Of a stretch of DNA of 64,000 nucleotides, positions 55,607 through 64,000 are shown piece after piece. The position numbers and the translations under genes are program-made. The first letter of the stretch is position 1; every line of letters starts with the position of its first letter. Location: NCBI RefSeq assembly GCF_030388665.1, contig NZ_CP128846.1, positions 6,894,501 to 6,958,500 of the forward strand, written 5' to 3'. Source of the DNA: Streptomyces flavofungini. GTDB taxonomy: Bacteria; Actinomycetota; Actinomycetes; Streptomycetales; Streptomycetaceae. A model generated the notes under the pieces. That model was not told the origin of the DNA, did not search any database, and worked only from the letters and a program-made list of their open reading frames with translations.

Positions 55607-56701
55607 GTGCATGTCGTACTCGCCGGTGGGGGGACCGCCGGCCACATCGAGCCTGCGCTCGCCCTCGCGGACGCCCTGCGCAGGCAGGACCCGACCGTGG
55701 GGATCACGGCCCTGGGCACGGAGCGCGGCCTCGAGACCCGACTCGTACCCGAGCGGGGCTATGAACTCGCCCTCATCCCCGCCGTGCCGCTGCCGCGCAA
55801 ACCCACCCCCGAGCTGATCACCGTGCCCGGGCGGCTGCGCGGCACCATCAAGGCGGCCGAGCAGGTCCTTGAGCGCACCAAGGCCGACTGCGTGGTGGGC
55901 TTCGGCGGCTACGTGGCGCTGCCGGGCTATCTGGCGGCCAAGCGCGCGGGCGTGCCGATCGTGGTGCACGAGGCCAACGCGCGCCCCGGGCTCGCCAACA
56001 AGATCGGCTCGCGGTACGCCTCGGGGGTCGCGGTCTCCACGCCCGACAGCAAGCTGCGCGGCTCGCGCTACATCGGCATCCCGCTGCGCCGCACCATCGC
56101 GCTGCTCGACCGGGCCCGGGTCCGCCCGGAGGCCCGCGCGGCCTTCAACCTCGACCCGAACCTGCCCACGCTGCTCGTCTCCGGCGGCTCCCAGGGCGCC
56201 CGGCGCCTCAACGAGGTCGTCCAGCAGGTCGCCCCGGTCCTCCAGCGCGCGGGCATCCAGATCCTGCACGCGGTCGGCCCGAAGAACGAAATGCCGTACG
56301 TGGAGAACATGCCCGGGATGCCCCCCTACATCCCGGTACCGTACGTGGACCGGATGGACCTCGCGTACGCCGCGGCCGACATGATGCTCTGCCGCGCGGG
56401 CGCGATGACCGTCGCCGAGCTGTCCGCCGTCGGGCTGCCGGCCGCCTACGTCCCGCTGCCCATCGGCAACGGCGAACAGCGGCTGAACGCCCAGCCGGTG
56501 GTCAAGGCGGGCGGCGGTCTGCTGGTCGACGACGCGGAGCTGACGCCCGAGTGGGTCCAGGGCAACGTCCTGCCCGTGCTCGCCGACCCGCACCGGCTGT
56601 ACGAGATGTCCCGTGCCGCTTCGGAGTTCGGCCGCAGGGACGCCGACGACCTCCTCGTCAACATGGTGTACGAGGCGATTGCGTCACGCCGCGACGCGTG
56701 A
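55607..56701 (+). CDS. murG: UDP-GlcNAc:lipid I GlcNAc transferase MurG
   Basis: Cytoplasmic-face membrane enzyme making lipid II. The 364-residue GT-B protein starts VHVVLAGGGTAGHIEPALAL (first G loop) and has GLETRLVPERGYEL, VVGFGGYVALPGYLAAKR (second G loop), HEANARPGLANKI, LLVSGGSQGARRLNEVV (third G loop), CRAGAMTVAELSAVGLPA and PIGNGEQRLNAQP. GTG 55607 is the start. ftsQ begins 16 bp after its stop. Confidence 0.98.
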   Translation: MHVVLAGGGTAGHIEPALALADALRRQDPTVGITALGTERGLETRLVPERGYELALIPAVPLPRKPTPELITVPGRLRGTIKAAEQVLERTKADCVVGFGGYVALPGYLAAKRAGVPIVVHEANARPGLANKIGSRYASGVAVSTPDSKLRGSRYIGIPLRRTIALLDRARVRPEARAAFNLDPNLPTLLVSGGSQGARRLNEVVQQVAPVLQRAGIQILHAVGPKNEMPYVENMPGMPPYIPVPYVDRMDLAYAAADMMLCRAGAMTVAELSAVGLPAAYVPLPIGNGEQRLNAQPVVKAGGGLLVDDAELTPEWVQGNVLPVLADPHRLYEMSRAASEFGRRDADDLLVNMVYEAIASRRDA

Positions 56702-56717
56702 GAGAAGGCAGGGGACT

Positions 56718-57545
56718 GTGGCCGGACGGGCCGGACCGAAGACCGCCGAACGGCGGGGGGCCGGGTCTGATCCGTCCCGCCCGTCCGGCCCGCGCTCCCG
56801 CCGACCGCGGCTGCCGCGGGCCCCGCGGGCGCCGCGGGTGCGCCTCCTGATCGTCCTGGTGCTCGCCCTCGCCGTGCTCGCCGGGGGCGGCGCCTGGGTG
56901 TTCTACGGCTCGCCGTGGCTGCGGGTGGAGCGGGTGACGACGTCGGGGACGATGGTCCTGAAGCCGGACGAGGTCCGCGACGTCGCGGGCGTGCCGATCG
57001 GGGAACCGCTGATTTCGGTCGATTCCGGGGCCATCGAAGAGCGGCTTAAGAGAAAATTGCCCCGAATTGACTCGGTTGATGTCATCCGCTCCTGGCCCCA
57101 TGGAATCGCACTGAAAGTGACGGAGCGCACGCCGGCTCTGCTCATCGAAAAGGGCGGAAAGTTCATCGAAGTGGACGCGAAGGGTGTCCGTTTCGCCACG
57201 GTCGAGAAGGCACCGAAGGCCACGCCCCTGCTCGACATGGCGACGGACCCCGCCGGCGGCGCCGCCGCGAGCCTGCGCCGCTTCGACGCCGCCCGGCTCC
57301 GCCGCGAGGCCGTCCGCGTGGTCACCGCCCTGCCCGGCGCGGTCGCCGCGGACACCCGGACCGTCAGGGTCCGTTCGTACGACTCGATCTCGCTGCGGTT
57401 GCGCGACGGCCGCACGGTCATGTGGGGGAGCGGTGAGAAGGGCCGCGCAAAGGCCGAGGCGCTCGCCGGGCTCATGAAAGCAGTTCCGAAGGCACGGCAC
57501 TTCGATGTGAGCGTCCCCACCGCCCCTGCGTCATCGACGAGTTGA
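56718..57545 (+). CDS. ftsQ: Cell division protein FtsQ
   Basis: Bitopic septal protein bridging FtsL/DivIC with the divisome. The 275-residue product has a basic, Pro/Arg-rich cytoplasmic part, one membrane helix (LLIVLVLALAVLAGGGAWVFY), a POTRA domain (WLRVERVTTSGTMVLKPDEV to the region ending in IALKVTERTPALLIEKGG) and a C-terminal FtsQ domain. GTG 56718. Base composition falls slightly around 57040-57180, where several AT-rich codons occur. It is followed by the 275-bp ftsZ promoter region. Confidence 0.95.
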   Translation: MAGRAGPKTAERRGAGSDPSRPSGPRSRRPRLPRAPRAPRVRLLIVLVLALAVLAGGGAWVFYGSPWLRVERVTTSGTMVLKPDEVRDVAGVPIGEPLISVDSGAIEERLKRKLPRIDSVDVIRSWPHGIALKVTERTPALLIEKGGKFIEVDAKGVRFATVEKAPKATPLLDMATDPAGGAAASLRRFDAARLRREAVRVVTALPGAVAADTRTVRVRSYDSISLRLRDGRTVMWGSGEKGRAKAEALAGLMKAVPKARHFDVSVPTAPASSTS

Positions 57546-57690
57546 CGTACATCAGCGCAGGCCAGCACCCTGGATGGGCAGGCTTAAGCCTGATCACATA
57601 GGGTGAAAAGAAAAACGGGAGGTTCGGCGTGTTCGTTGAACGTGCGCCACTTGTCGACTTAGTGTCCTGTTCGGAAGAGTCCAGGGAACA

Positions 57691-57794
57691 GACACACTGG
57701 TAACCCTAAACTTCAGCGTTAGGGTTCGGGTCGGCGTTCGGACCGTCCCATTCGGCATCAGTCGTCGTATCGCCGCAGCGCGAGACGGCGACAC
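57691..57794 (+). promoter_or_regulatory. ftsZ upstream control region: GACAC motifs and inverted repeat
   Basis: Two GACAC motifs (57691-57695 and 57790-57794), the recognition word of the sporulation regulator WhiA, flank an 8-bp inverted repeat AACCCTAA (57702-57709) / TTAGGGTT (57719-57726). TAAACT at 57707-57712 is a candidate -10 box inside it. ftsZ of Streptomyces is known to have several promoters here, one used for sporulation. The exact start sites cannot be read from the sequence. Confidence 0.55.
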
Positions 57795-57820
57795 GTAACT
57801 CGAGGCGAGAGGCCTTCGAC

Positions 57821-59047
57821 GTGGCAGCACCGCAGAACTACCTCGCAGTCATCAAAGTCATCGGTGTCGGCGGCGGTGGTGTCAATGCCATCAACCGGAT
57901 GATCGAGGTCGGTCTCAAGGGCGTCGAGTTCATCGCCATCAACACCGACGCGCAAGCCCTGTTGATGAGCGACGCCGACGTCAAGCTCGACGTGGGCCGT
58001 GAACTCACCCGCGGACTCGGCGCAGGAGCCAACCCGGCCGTCGGCCGCAAGGCCGCCGAGGACCACCGCGAGGAGATCGAGGAGGTCCTCAAGGGGGCCG
58101 ACATGGTCTTCGTGACGGCCGGTGAGGGCGGCGGCACCGGCACGGGCGGCGCGCCCGTGGTCGCCAACATCGCGCGTTCCCTCGGCGCCCTGACGATCGG
58201 TGTGGTCACCAGGCCGTTCACCTTCGAGGGCCGCCGCCGCGCGAACCAGGCGGAGGACGGCATCGCCGAGCTCCGCGAAGAGGTCGACACCCTCATCGTC
58301 ATCCCCAACGACCGGCTCCTGTCCATCTCGGACCGCCAGGTCAGCGTGCTCGACGCCTTCAAGTCGGCCGACCAGGTGCTCCTCTCCGGTGTGCAGGGCA
58401 TCACCGACCTCATCACCACGCCCGGTCTGATCAACCTCGACTTCGCCGACGTCAAGTCGGTCATGTCCGAGGCGGGTTCGGCGCTCATGGGCATCGGCTC
58501 GGCCCGCGGCGACGACCGCGCGGTGGCCGCGGCCGAGATGGCGATCTCCTCGCCGCTCCTGGAGGCGTCCATCGACGGCGCCCGGGGCGTCCTGCTCTCC
58601 ATCTCCGGCGGCTCCGACCTCGGCCTCTTCGAGATCAACGAAGCGGCCCAACTGGTCAGCGAGGCCGCGCACCCCGAGGCCAACATCATCTTCGGCGCGG
58701 TCATCGACGACGCGCTCGGCGACGAGGTCCGCGTCACCGTCATCGCGGCCGGCTTCGACGGCGGCCAGCCCCCGTCCAAGCGGGACAACGTCCTCGGCTC
58801 GGCGTCCGCCAAGCGCGAGGAACCGGCGCCCCCGGCCCGGCAGGCCGAACCGTCCCGCCCGGCCCCGGCGTTCGGTGGCCTCGGCAGCGTCACCGCGCGC
58901 GACGAAGCGCCCGCCGCCGAGCAGCCCGAGCCGGTCCAGGCGAGCGAGCCCCCGGCCACCTCGGCGACGCCGCCGCAGGTCCCCTCGACCCGTCTGCACC
59001 AGGACAGCCAGGCCGAAGAGCTGGACGTGCCGGACTTCCTGAAGTGA
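57821..59047 (+). CDS. ftsZ: Tubulin-like cell division protein FtsZ
   Basis: GTPase that forms the division ring and, in Streptomyces, the ladders of sporulation septa. The 408-residue protein starts at GTG 57821 (GAGAGG upstream) with [20 protein letters not shown]; then come [11 protein letters not shown], the tubulin signature [26 protein letters not shown] (T7 synergy loop), and a disordered linker rich in Pro/Ala/Glu (about 320-395) before the conserved C-terminal peptide LDVPDFLK that binds SepF and other partners. Its stop overlaps the pgeF GTG (GTGA). Confidence 0.99.
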   Translation: MAAPQNYLAVIKVIGVGGGGVNAINRMIEVGLKGVEFIAINTDAQALLMSDADVKLDVGRELTRGLGAGANPAVGRKAAEDHREEIEEVLKGADMVFVTAGEGGGTGTGGAPVVANIARSLGALTIGVVTRPFTFEGRRRANQAEDGIAELREEVDTLIVIPNDRLLSISDRQVSVLDAFKSADQVLLSGVQGITDLITTPGLINLDFADVKSVMSEAGSALMGIGSARGDDRAVAAAEMAISSPLLEASIDGARGVLLSISGGSDLGLFEINEAAQLVSEAAHPEANIIFGAVIDDALGDEVRVTVIAAGFDGGQPPSKRDNVLGSASAKREEPAPPARQAEPSRPAPAFGGLGSVTARDEAPAAEQPEPVQASEPPATSATPPQVPSTRLHQDSQAEELDVPDFLK

Positions 59048-59784
59048 TAGACAAGCGCTCCGAAACGAGCACCGTGAGCGGCGCCCACTTCGCCTTCACC
59101 GACCGGTGGGGCGGGGTGAGCGCCGTTCCGTACGAGGAGCTCAACCTCGGCGGAGCGGTCGGGGACGACCCCGAAGCCGTACGCCACAACCGCGAGGCCG
59201 TCGCCGGGAACCTCGGCATCGACCCCGCGCGGGTGGTCTGGATGAACCAGGTGCACGGCCGGGACGTCGCCGTGGTCGACGGCCCCTGGCCGGACGACCG
59301 GGAGATCCCGGCGGTCGACGCGGTCGTCACCGCCCGGCGCGGGGTCGCCCTCGCCGTCCTCACCGCCGACTGCACCCCGGTCCTGCTCGCCGACCCGGTC
59401 GCGGGAGTCGCCGCGGCCGCGCACGCGGGCCGGCCCGGAATGCTCGCCGGGGTGGTGCCCGCGGCCGTCGAGGCCATGGTGGCCCTCGGCGCGAGCCCGG
59501 ACCGGATCGTGGCCCGCACCGGGCCCGCCGTCTGCGGGCGTTGTTACGAAGTACCCGCGGACATGCGCGCCGACGTCGCCGCCGTGGAACCCGCGGCGTA
59601 CGCCGAGACGAGCTGGGGCACGCCCGCGGTCGACGTGACCGCCGGGGTGCACGCGCAGCTCGACCGGCTCGGCGTGCGCGACCGGGAGCAGTCGCCGGTG
59701 TGCACGCGGGAGTCGGACGATCACTTCTCGTACCGCCGCGACCGCACCACCGGTCGTCTCGCGGGCTACGTGTGGTTGGACTGA
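59044..59784 (+). CDS. pgeF: Peptidoglycan editing factor PgeF (YlmD/YfiH, polyphenol oxidase fold)
   Basis: In E. coli PgeF corrects misincorporated L-Ser in peptidoglycan precursors. The 246-residue protein shows [36 protein letters not shown]-type [20 protein letters not shown] (metal-binding Cys), [16 protein letters not shown] (His), [13 protein letters not shown] and the C-terminal [17 protein letters not shown] 59044 overlaps the ftsZ stop, so it is co-translated with ftsZ. Confidence 0.92.
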   Translation: MIDKRSETSTVSGAHFAFTDRWGGVSAVPYEELNLGGAVGDDPEAVRHNREAVAGNLGIDPARVVWMNQVHGRDVAVVDGPWPDDREIPAVDAVVTARRGVALAVLTADCTPVLLADPVAGVAAAAHAGRPGMLAGVVPAAVEAMVALGASPDRIVARTGPAVCGRCYEVPADMRADVAAVEPAAYAETSWGTPAVDVTAGVHAQLDRLGVRDREQSPVCTRESDDHFSYRRDRTTGRLAGYVWLD

Positions 59785-59790
59785 TGGGGC

Positions 59791-60510
59791 ATGACGGACC
59801 GTAAGGCGGAACTCGCCGGAAATCTGGCGAAAGTAGAAGAACGCATCGCGGCGGCCTGCGCGGCGGCGGGCCGCAAGCGCGAGGAACTGACCCTGATCGT
59901 GGTCACCAAGACCTACCCCGCGAGCGATGTGCGGTTTCTCTCGGAACTCGGCGTGCGCCACGTCGCCGAGAACCGCGACCAGGACGCGGCGCCGAAGGCC
60001 GCGGACTGCGCCGACCTCCCGCTCAGCTGGCACTTCGTGGGCCAGTTGCAGACCAACAAGGTGCGCTCCGTGGTCGGTTACGCGGACGTGGTGCAGTCGG
60101 TGGACCGGCCCAAGCTGGTCACGGCGCTGTCCGCGGCCGCCGTGCGCGCCGGGCGCGAGGTCGGCTGTCTGCTCCAGGTCGCCCTCGACGCGGAGGTCGA
60201 CGGGCGGGGGGACCGCGGGGGCGTCGGCCCCGGCGGGATCGAGGAGTTGGCCGCGTCCGTGGCCGACGCCCCCGGACTGCGACTCGACGGTCTGATGACC
60301 GTCGCGCCGCTCACCGGGGAATTCGCGGGACGGCAACAGGCGGCTTTCGAGCGGCTGATGGATTTGTCGACTGCCCTGCGCGTGGCCCATCCGGCTGCGA
60401 ACATGGTGTCGGCAGGGATGAGTGCGGACCTCGAACAGGCCGTGGCGGCCGGGGCGACACATGTGCGCGTCGGTACGGCGGTACTCGGAGTCCGACGCGG
60501 GCTCGGGTAA
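59791..60510 (+). CDS. YggS/YlmE-type pyridoxal phosphate-binding protein
   Basis: A 239-residue single-domain alanine-racemase-fold protein that holds PLP and keeps B6 and amino acid pools balanced in other bacteria. The PLP lysine lies in LTLIVVTKTYPASDVR; further marks are HVAENRDQDA, LSWHFVGQLQTNKVR, LQVALDAEVD, DGLMTVAP and the phosphate-binding SAGMSADLEQAVAAGATHVR. It follows pgeF by 6 bp, in the standard ylmD-ylmE-sepF order. Confidence 0.94.
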   Translation: MTDRKAELAGNLAKVEERIAAACAAAGRKREELTLIVVTKTYPASDVRFLSELGVRHVAENRDQDAAPKAADCADLPLSWHFVGQLQTNKVRSVVGYADVVQSVDRPKLVTALSAAAVRAGREVGCLLQVALDAEVDGRGDRGGVGPGGIEELAASVADAPGLRLDGLMTVAPLTGEFAGRQQAAFERLMDLSTALRVAHPAANMVSAGMSADLEQAVAAGATHVRVGTAVLGVRRGLG

Positions 60511-60638
60511 CGTCGCCAGGAAGTCGGACCACAGCAGAAAATATGGTCATTCCCGCAGTTCGGCGGGAGACCACGTGGATCGCGGGCAGTTGATGACGAC
60601 GGACCTCTCGATCCACCACAGAGCGGAGGACTCAGAGC

Positions 60639-61286
60639 ATGGCCGGCGCGATGCGCAAGATGGCGGTCTACCTCGGCCTCGTGGAGGACGACGGTTACGA
60701 CGGTCGGGGCTTCGACCCCGATGACGATTTCGAGCCCGAGCCGGAGCCCGAGCGCGACCGCCGACGGCATGAGCCGTCGCACCAGTCCCACCAGTCCCAC
60801 CTCGCGGACCGGGACTTGGACCGGGACGAATCGGTACGAGTGGTGCAGCCGCCCGCGCCCCGCGAACCGGCGCCGCGCGCCGCTTCGCTTCCCGCTGAAT
60901 CGGGACGTCCGGCGCGAATCGCCCCCGTGGCATCCATCACACCTGAACGCCAGAGCCTGGAGAAGAACGCACCGGTGATCATGCCCAAGGTCGTGTCCGA
61001 GCGTGAGCCCTACCGCATCACCACACTTCACCCCCGGACCTACAACGAAGCCCGTACCATCGGGGAACACTTCCGCGAAGGCACCCCGGTGATCATGAAC
61101 TTGACGGAGATGGACGACACGGATGCGAAGCGACTTGTCGACTTTGCCGCCGGTCTGGTCTTCGGCCTGCATGGCAGTATCGAGCGAGTGACGCAGAAGG
61201 TGTTCCTGTTGTCGCCTGCTAACGTCGATGTCACGGCGGAGGACAAGGCCCGCATCGCAGAGGGCGGGTTCTTCAACCAGAGCTGA
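60639..61286 (+). CDS. sepF: Cell division protein SepF
   Basis: Membrane anchor of FtsZ in Gram-positive bacteria without FtsA. The 215-residue protein starts [18 protein letters not shown], an amphipathic membrane-binding helix, followed by an acidic and His/Arg-rich disordered linker (residues 18-105) and the SepF core domain ([60 protein letters not shown]). The gene lies 128 bp after ylmE with AGCGGAGGA before ATG 60639. Confidence 0.97.
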   Translation: MAGAMRKMAVYLGLVEDDGYDGRGFDPDDDFEPEPEPERDRRRHEPSHQSHQSHLADRDLDRDESVRVVQPPAPREPAPRAASLPAESGRPARIAPVASITPERQSLEKNAPVIMPKVVSEREPYRITTLHPRTYNEARTIGEHFREGTPVIMNLTEMDDTDAKRLVDFAAGLVFGLHGSIERVTQKVFLLSPANVDVTAEDKARIAEGGFFNQS

Positions 61287-61365
61287 GACGCACGTGCAGT
61301 AGACAGCAGTCATCGGATCGACCGGCACGAACTCGACTGGGAACAGGGGAGAGGGAAACGCGAAC

Positions 61366-61650
61366 ATGGGCGTGGTCTTGCAAGTGATCTACATCGCGCT
61401 GATGTGTTTCCTCATCGTGCTGATCTTCCGGCTGGTCATGGACTACGTCTTCCAGTTCGCCCGCTCATGGCAACCCGGCAAGGCGATGGTGGTCGTTCTG
61501 GAGGCCACCTACACTGTCACCGATCCACCGCTCAAGCTTCTGCGGCGGTTCATTCCGCCGCTGCGTCTCGGGGGCGTGGCGCTCGACCTGTCCTTCTTCG
61601 TGCTGATGATCATCGTCTACATCCTGATCTCCGTCGTGAGCCGGCTGTGA
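61366..61650 (+). CDS. YggT family membrane protein YlmG
   Basis: A 94-residue protein with two membrane helices (LQVIYIALMCFLIVLIFRLV and LDLSFFVLMIIVYILISVV) joined by a loop with the YggT marks ATYTVTDPPLKLLRRFIPPLR. The family is linked to division and membrane organisation in Gram-positive bacteria, cyanobacteria and chloroplasts. GGGGAGAGGG lies upstream of ATG 61366. Standard place between sepF and divIVA. Confidence 0.95.
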   Translation: MGVVLQVIYIALMCFLIVLIFRLVMDYVFQFARSWQPGKAMVVVLEATYTVTDPPLKLLRRFIPPLRLGGVALDLSFFVLMIIVYILISVVSRL

Positions 61651-61705
61651 GCGCGATGTCAACTACGTTCTTGCCGAATGCCGACGACTACGTTGAGGTG
61701 AAGAG

Positions 61706-62842
61706 ATGCCGCTGACCCCCGAGGACGTGCGGAACAAGCAGTTCACGACCGTCCGTCTCCGAGAAGGCTATGACGAGGACGAGGTCGATGCCTTCCTAGA
61801 TGAGGTCGAGGCCGAGCTGACCCGCCTGCTCCGCGAGAACGAGGACCTGCGCGCCAAGCTGGCCGCGGCCACGCGTGCCGCGGCGCAGAACCAGCAGCAG
61901 GGCGGCATGCGCAAGGGCCCCGGCGGTCCCGGTGGCCCCGACGGACCGCAGGACCAGCGAGGTCCCGGTGCTCCCGTGCCCGCCGCAATATCTGGCCCGC
62001 AGCCGGTGCCGCCGCAGCAGCAGCACCCGATGGGCGGCCCGCCCCAGCTGCCGGGCGGCGCTCCGCAGCTTCCCCCGGGCCCCGGCGGCCACGGTCCGCA
62101 GGGTGGCCCGCAGGGGCCTGGCCCCATGGGTCAGGGCCCCGGTCCGATGGGCCAGGGTCAGATGCAGGGACAGATGGGTGGCCCCATGGGCGGCCCGATG
62201 GGCGGTCACGGCCCGCAGCTTCCGCAGCCCGGCCAGGGCCCCGGCGGCGACAGCGCCGCCCGTGTGCTCTCGCTCGCGCAGCAGACCGCCGACCAGGCGA
62301 TCGCGGAGGCCCGTTCCGAGGCCAACAAGATCGTGGGCGAGGCCCGTTCGCGCGCCGAGGGCCTGGAGCGGGACGCCCGCGCCAAGGCCGACGCCCTGGA
62401 GCGGGACGCGCAGGAGAAGCACCGCGTCGCGATGGGCTCCCTGGAGTCCGCCCGCGCCACCCTTGAGCGCAAGGTCGAGGACCTGCGCGGCTTCGAGCGC
62501 GAGTACCGCACGCGGCTGAAGTCCTACCTGGAGTCGCAGCTGCGTCAGCTGGAGACCCAGGCCGACGACTCGCTGGCTCCGCCGCGGACCCCGGCGACCG
62601 CGTCCCTTCCGCCGTCCCCGGCGCCTTCCATGGCCTCGGCCGGCGCGGGTGCCCCGTCCTACGGCGGCAACCAGTCGATGGGTGGCAACCAGCCCGCGGG
62701 CGCGCCGTCCTACGGCGGGCAGCAGCAGATGTCGCCCGCGATGACGCAGCCGATGGCGCCGGTGCGGCCGCAGGGCCAGCAGCCGATGCAGCAGGCTCCG
62801 TCCCCGATGCGGGGATTCCTCATCGACGAGGACGACAACTGA
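61706..62842 (+). CDS. divIVA: Polar growth determinant DivIVA
   Basis: Essential coiled-coil protein marking hyphal tips in Streptomyces. The 378-residue protein has the conserved N-terminal membrane-binding segment (PEDVRNKQFTTVRLREGYDE, FLDEVEAELTRLLRENEDLR), a long Gly/Pro/Gln/Met-rich linker (residues about 65-180) encoded by imperfect repeats (GPMGQGPGPMGQGQMQGQM), a second coiled coil (ADQAIAEARSEANKIVGEAR to RLKSYLESQLRQLETQ) and a Gln/Pro-rich tail. A strong terminator follows. Last gene of the cluster. Confidence 0.98.
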   Translation: MPLTPEDVRNKQFTTVRLREGYDEDEVDAFLDEVEAELTRLLRENEDLRAKLAAATRAAAQNQQQGGMRKGPGGPGGPDGPQDQRGPGAPVPAAISGPQPVPPQQQHPMGGPPQLPGGAPQLPPGPGGHGPQGGPQGPGPMGQGPGPMGQGQMQGQMGGPMGGPMGGHGPQLPQPGQGPGGDSAARVLSLAQQTADQAIAEARSEANKIVGEARSRAEGLERDARAKADALERDAQEKHRVAMGSLESARATLERKVEDLRGFEREYRTRLKSYLESQLRQLETQADDSLAPPRTPATASLPPSPAPSMASAGAGAPSYGGNQSMGGNQPAGAPSYGGQQQMSPAMTQPMAPVRPQGQQPMQQAPSPMRGFLIDEDDN

Positions 62843-62876
62843 CGGGCTTCATCACGCCGTAGGCGTCGGCAGCTGT

Positions 62877-62918
62877 AACAGGGCGAGGCCCCCGGGAATC
62901 CGGGGGCCTCGCCCTGTT
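62877..62918 (+). terminator. Terminator of divIVA
   Basis: Perfect 19-bp stem (62877-62895 with 62900-62918) around the loop GAAT, 34 bases after the divIVA stop, followed by GCGTGCG. It closes the dcw cluster. Confidence 0.9.
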
Positions 62919-62980
62919 GCGTGCGCCGCACCCGTCAGAGCCCGCAGAAACGTTCCGACGTTTGTGCGCGGGCACGCAAC

Positions 62981-63029
62981 GCCGAAGGCCCGGCCCCACC
63001 AAGATCTTTGGTGGGGCCGGGCCTTCGGC
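62981..63029 (-). terminator. Terminator of ileS
   Basis: Perfect 22-bp stem (62981-63002 with 63008-63029) around the loop GATCT, 7 bases after the ileS stop on the minus strand. With the divIVA hairpin it insulates the two convergent genes. Confidence 0.88.
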
Positions 63030-63036
63030 TCGCGTG

Positions 63037-64000
63037 TTACGCCTTGCGGAGGCGGAACGACAGGGAGATCGAGTCGTCCTTGAACGGCTCGCCGTACGTG
63101 TCGTCGGCCTCGCCCTCGGCGAAGTCCGTGGCCAGGACCTCGTCCGCGATGAGGGCGGCGTGGTCGGTCAGGGCCGTGACGACGGCCGGGTCCGTGGACG
63201 TCCAGCGCAGGGCGATCCGGTCGGCGACGTCGAGGCCGCTGTTCTTGCGGGCCTCCTGGATCAGGCGGATCGCGTCCCGGGCCAGGCCCGCGCGGCGCAG
63301 CTCGTCCGTGAGCTCCAGGTCGAGGGCGACCGTGGCGCCGGAGTCGGACGCCACCGACCAGCCTTCGCGCGGGGTCTCGGTGATGATGACCTCGTCCGGG
63401 GCGAGCGTGACCGTCTCCCCGTCGACCTCCACCGAGGCCGTGCCCTCGCGCAGGGCGAGGGACAGCGCGGCCGCGTCGGCCTCCGCGACGGCCTTGGCCA
63501 CCGCCTGCACGCCCTTGCCGAACCGCTTGCCGAGGGCGCGGAAGTTGGCCTTGGCGGTGGTGTCGACCAGGGAGCCGCCCACCTCCGAGAGGGAGGCGAG
63601 GGAGGAGACGTTCAGCTCCTCCGTGATCTGCGTGTGCAGTTCGGGGCTGAGCGCGTCGAAACCGGCCGCGGCGACGAGCGCCCGGGACAGCGGCTGGCGC
63701 GTCTTGACGCCCGACTCGGCGCGCGTGGCGCGGCCGAGCTCGACGAGGCGGCGCACCAGGGCCATCTGCTTGGACAGCTCGGGGTCGACCGCCGACAGGT
63801 CCGCCTCCGGCCAGGTCGCCAGGTGCACCGACTCCGGGGCGTCCGGCGTGACCGGCACGACCAGGTCCTGCCAGACGCGCTCCGCGATGAACGGCGTGAG
63901 CGGGGCGAGCAGGCGCGTGATCGTCTCGACGACCTCGTGCAGGGTGCGCAGCGCGGCCGCGTCGCCCTGCCAGAAGCGGCGCCGCGAACGCCGGACGTAC
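63037..64000 (-). CDS. ileS: Isoleucyl-tRNA synthetase, C-terminal part (5' part outside the window)
   Basis: The frame is open to the right edge of the window, so the last 320 residues or so are visible. At the edge YVRRSRRRFWQGD is the conserved WYVRRSR-type segment that begins the anticodon-binding domain of IleRS, followed by LLAPLTPFIAERVWQDLV. The remaining part (from about SGVKTRQPLSRALVAAAGF to the end) is the long C-terminal domain of eukaryote-like (type 2) bacterial IleRS, with ELTDELRRAGLARDAIRLIQ. ileS lies opposite divIVA, as in S. coelicolor. Confidence 0.95.
   Translation of the reverse strand, partial: YVRRSRRRFWQGDAAALRTLHEVVETITRLLAPLTPFIAERVWQDLVVPVTPDAPESVHLATWPEADLSAVDPELSKQMALVRRLVELGRATRAESGVKTRQPLSRALVAAAGFDALSPELHTQITEELNVSSLASLSEVGGSLVDTTAKANFRALGKRFGKGVQAVAKAVAEADAAALSLALREGTASVEVDGETVTLAPDEVIITETPREGWSVASDSGATVALDLELTDELRRAGLARDAIRLIQEARKNSGLDVADRIALRWTSTDPAVVTALTDHAALIADEVLATDFAEGEADDTYGEPFKDDSISLSFRLRKA

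Noticed and set aside
58890..58980. A further copy of the mini-repeat in the ftsZ linker (ACGAAGCGCCCG)
   Set aside because: Only a short GAAGCGC word is shared; the encoded Pro/Ala/Glu linker is normal for Streptomyces FtsZ.

Overview
The window is high-GC actinobacterial chromosome. The gene content, GTG/TTG start codons, very high third-position GC and recognisable single genes (glkA with its upstream companion, macRS, SAV_6107-type HEPN protein, the dcw cluster with sepF and divIVA) point to a Streptomyces close to the S. coelicolor SCO2076-SCO2130 region, read from the glkA side (left) to ileS (right). It is core chromosome: no transposase, integrase, phage gene, rRNA or tRNA was seen.

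Layout. 1-4438: end of a metallophosphoesterase gene, an SRPBCC protein, an ArsA-like protein with an altered P-loop, a DUF5304-type protein and glucokinase glkA, then an endonuclease/exonuclease/phosphatase-family protein. 4455-8859: a membrane protein and an alpha/beta hydrolase (minus), an acyltransferase and the two-component pair macS-macR. 9030-18205: central metabolism and iron: pfkA, a 2-hydroxyacid dehydrogenase, a fused anthranilate synthase with a trpL attenuator, a TetR/SRPBCC divergent pair, class II DAHP synthase aroH, the iron pair bfd/bfr, and a sulfite-oxidase-like protein. 18242-29260: DUF4396 protein behind a CsoR-type operator, nfo, a PASTA Ser/Thr kinase, the thiO-thiS-thiG operon behind a TPP riboswitch, an FAD reductase, an Rv2175c-type DNA-binding protein, thiE, metF. 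29321-43397: CrtI-like oxidoreductase, DUF4126, an ABC-YhgE-TetR operon with a 32-bp operator palindrome, HEPN protein, methyltransferase, DUF3040, and a MoxR-DUF58-small ORF-transglutaminase operon. 43651-44214: beta-carbonic anhydrase. 44414-62918: the division and cell wall cluster rsmH-ftsL-ftsI-murE-murF-mraY-murD-ftsW-murG-ftsQ-ftsZ-pgeF-ylmE-sepF-ylmG-divIVA. 63037-64000: C-terminal part of ileS.

How the genes work together. The dcw genes make lipid II (MurE, MurF, MraY, MurD, MurG), polymerise it at the septum (FtsW, FtsI) and build or position the division and polar-growth machinery (FtsZ, SepF, FtsL, FtsQ, DivIVA). Thiamine genes are split between a riboswitch operon (thiazole branch) and thiE (coupling step). 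aroH and the fused anthranilate synthase form the shikimate/tryptophan entry, each with its own control signals. The neighbourhood aroH - PASTA kinase - Rv2175c-like gene - dcw resembles the Mycobacterium tuberculosis aroG-pknL-Rv2175c-dcw neighbourhood.

Most unusual observation: a family of about 50-bp GC-rich palindrome-centred repeats sits in frame inside two biosynthetic genes (once in the anthranilate synthase gene, twice, in opposite orientations, in murD), adding Arg/Gly/Pro/Glu-rich segments of about 16-21 residues to the proteins. A 37-codon ORF locked by ATGA overlaps on both sides between the DUF58 and transglutaminase genes, and a two-copy, 61-bp-spaced degenerate CRISPR-like relic, are the next most interesting. 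Start codons were chosen from ribosome-binding sites and family N-termini and several are uncertain; no database search was run.
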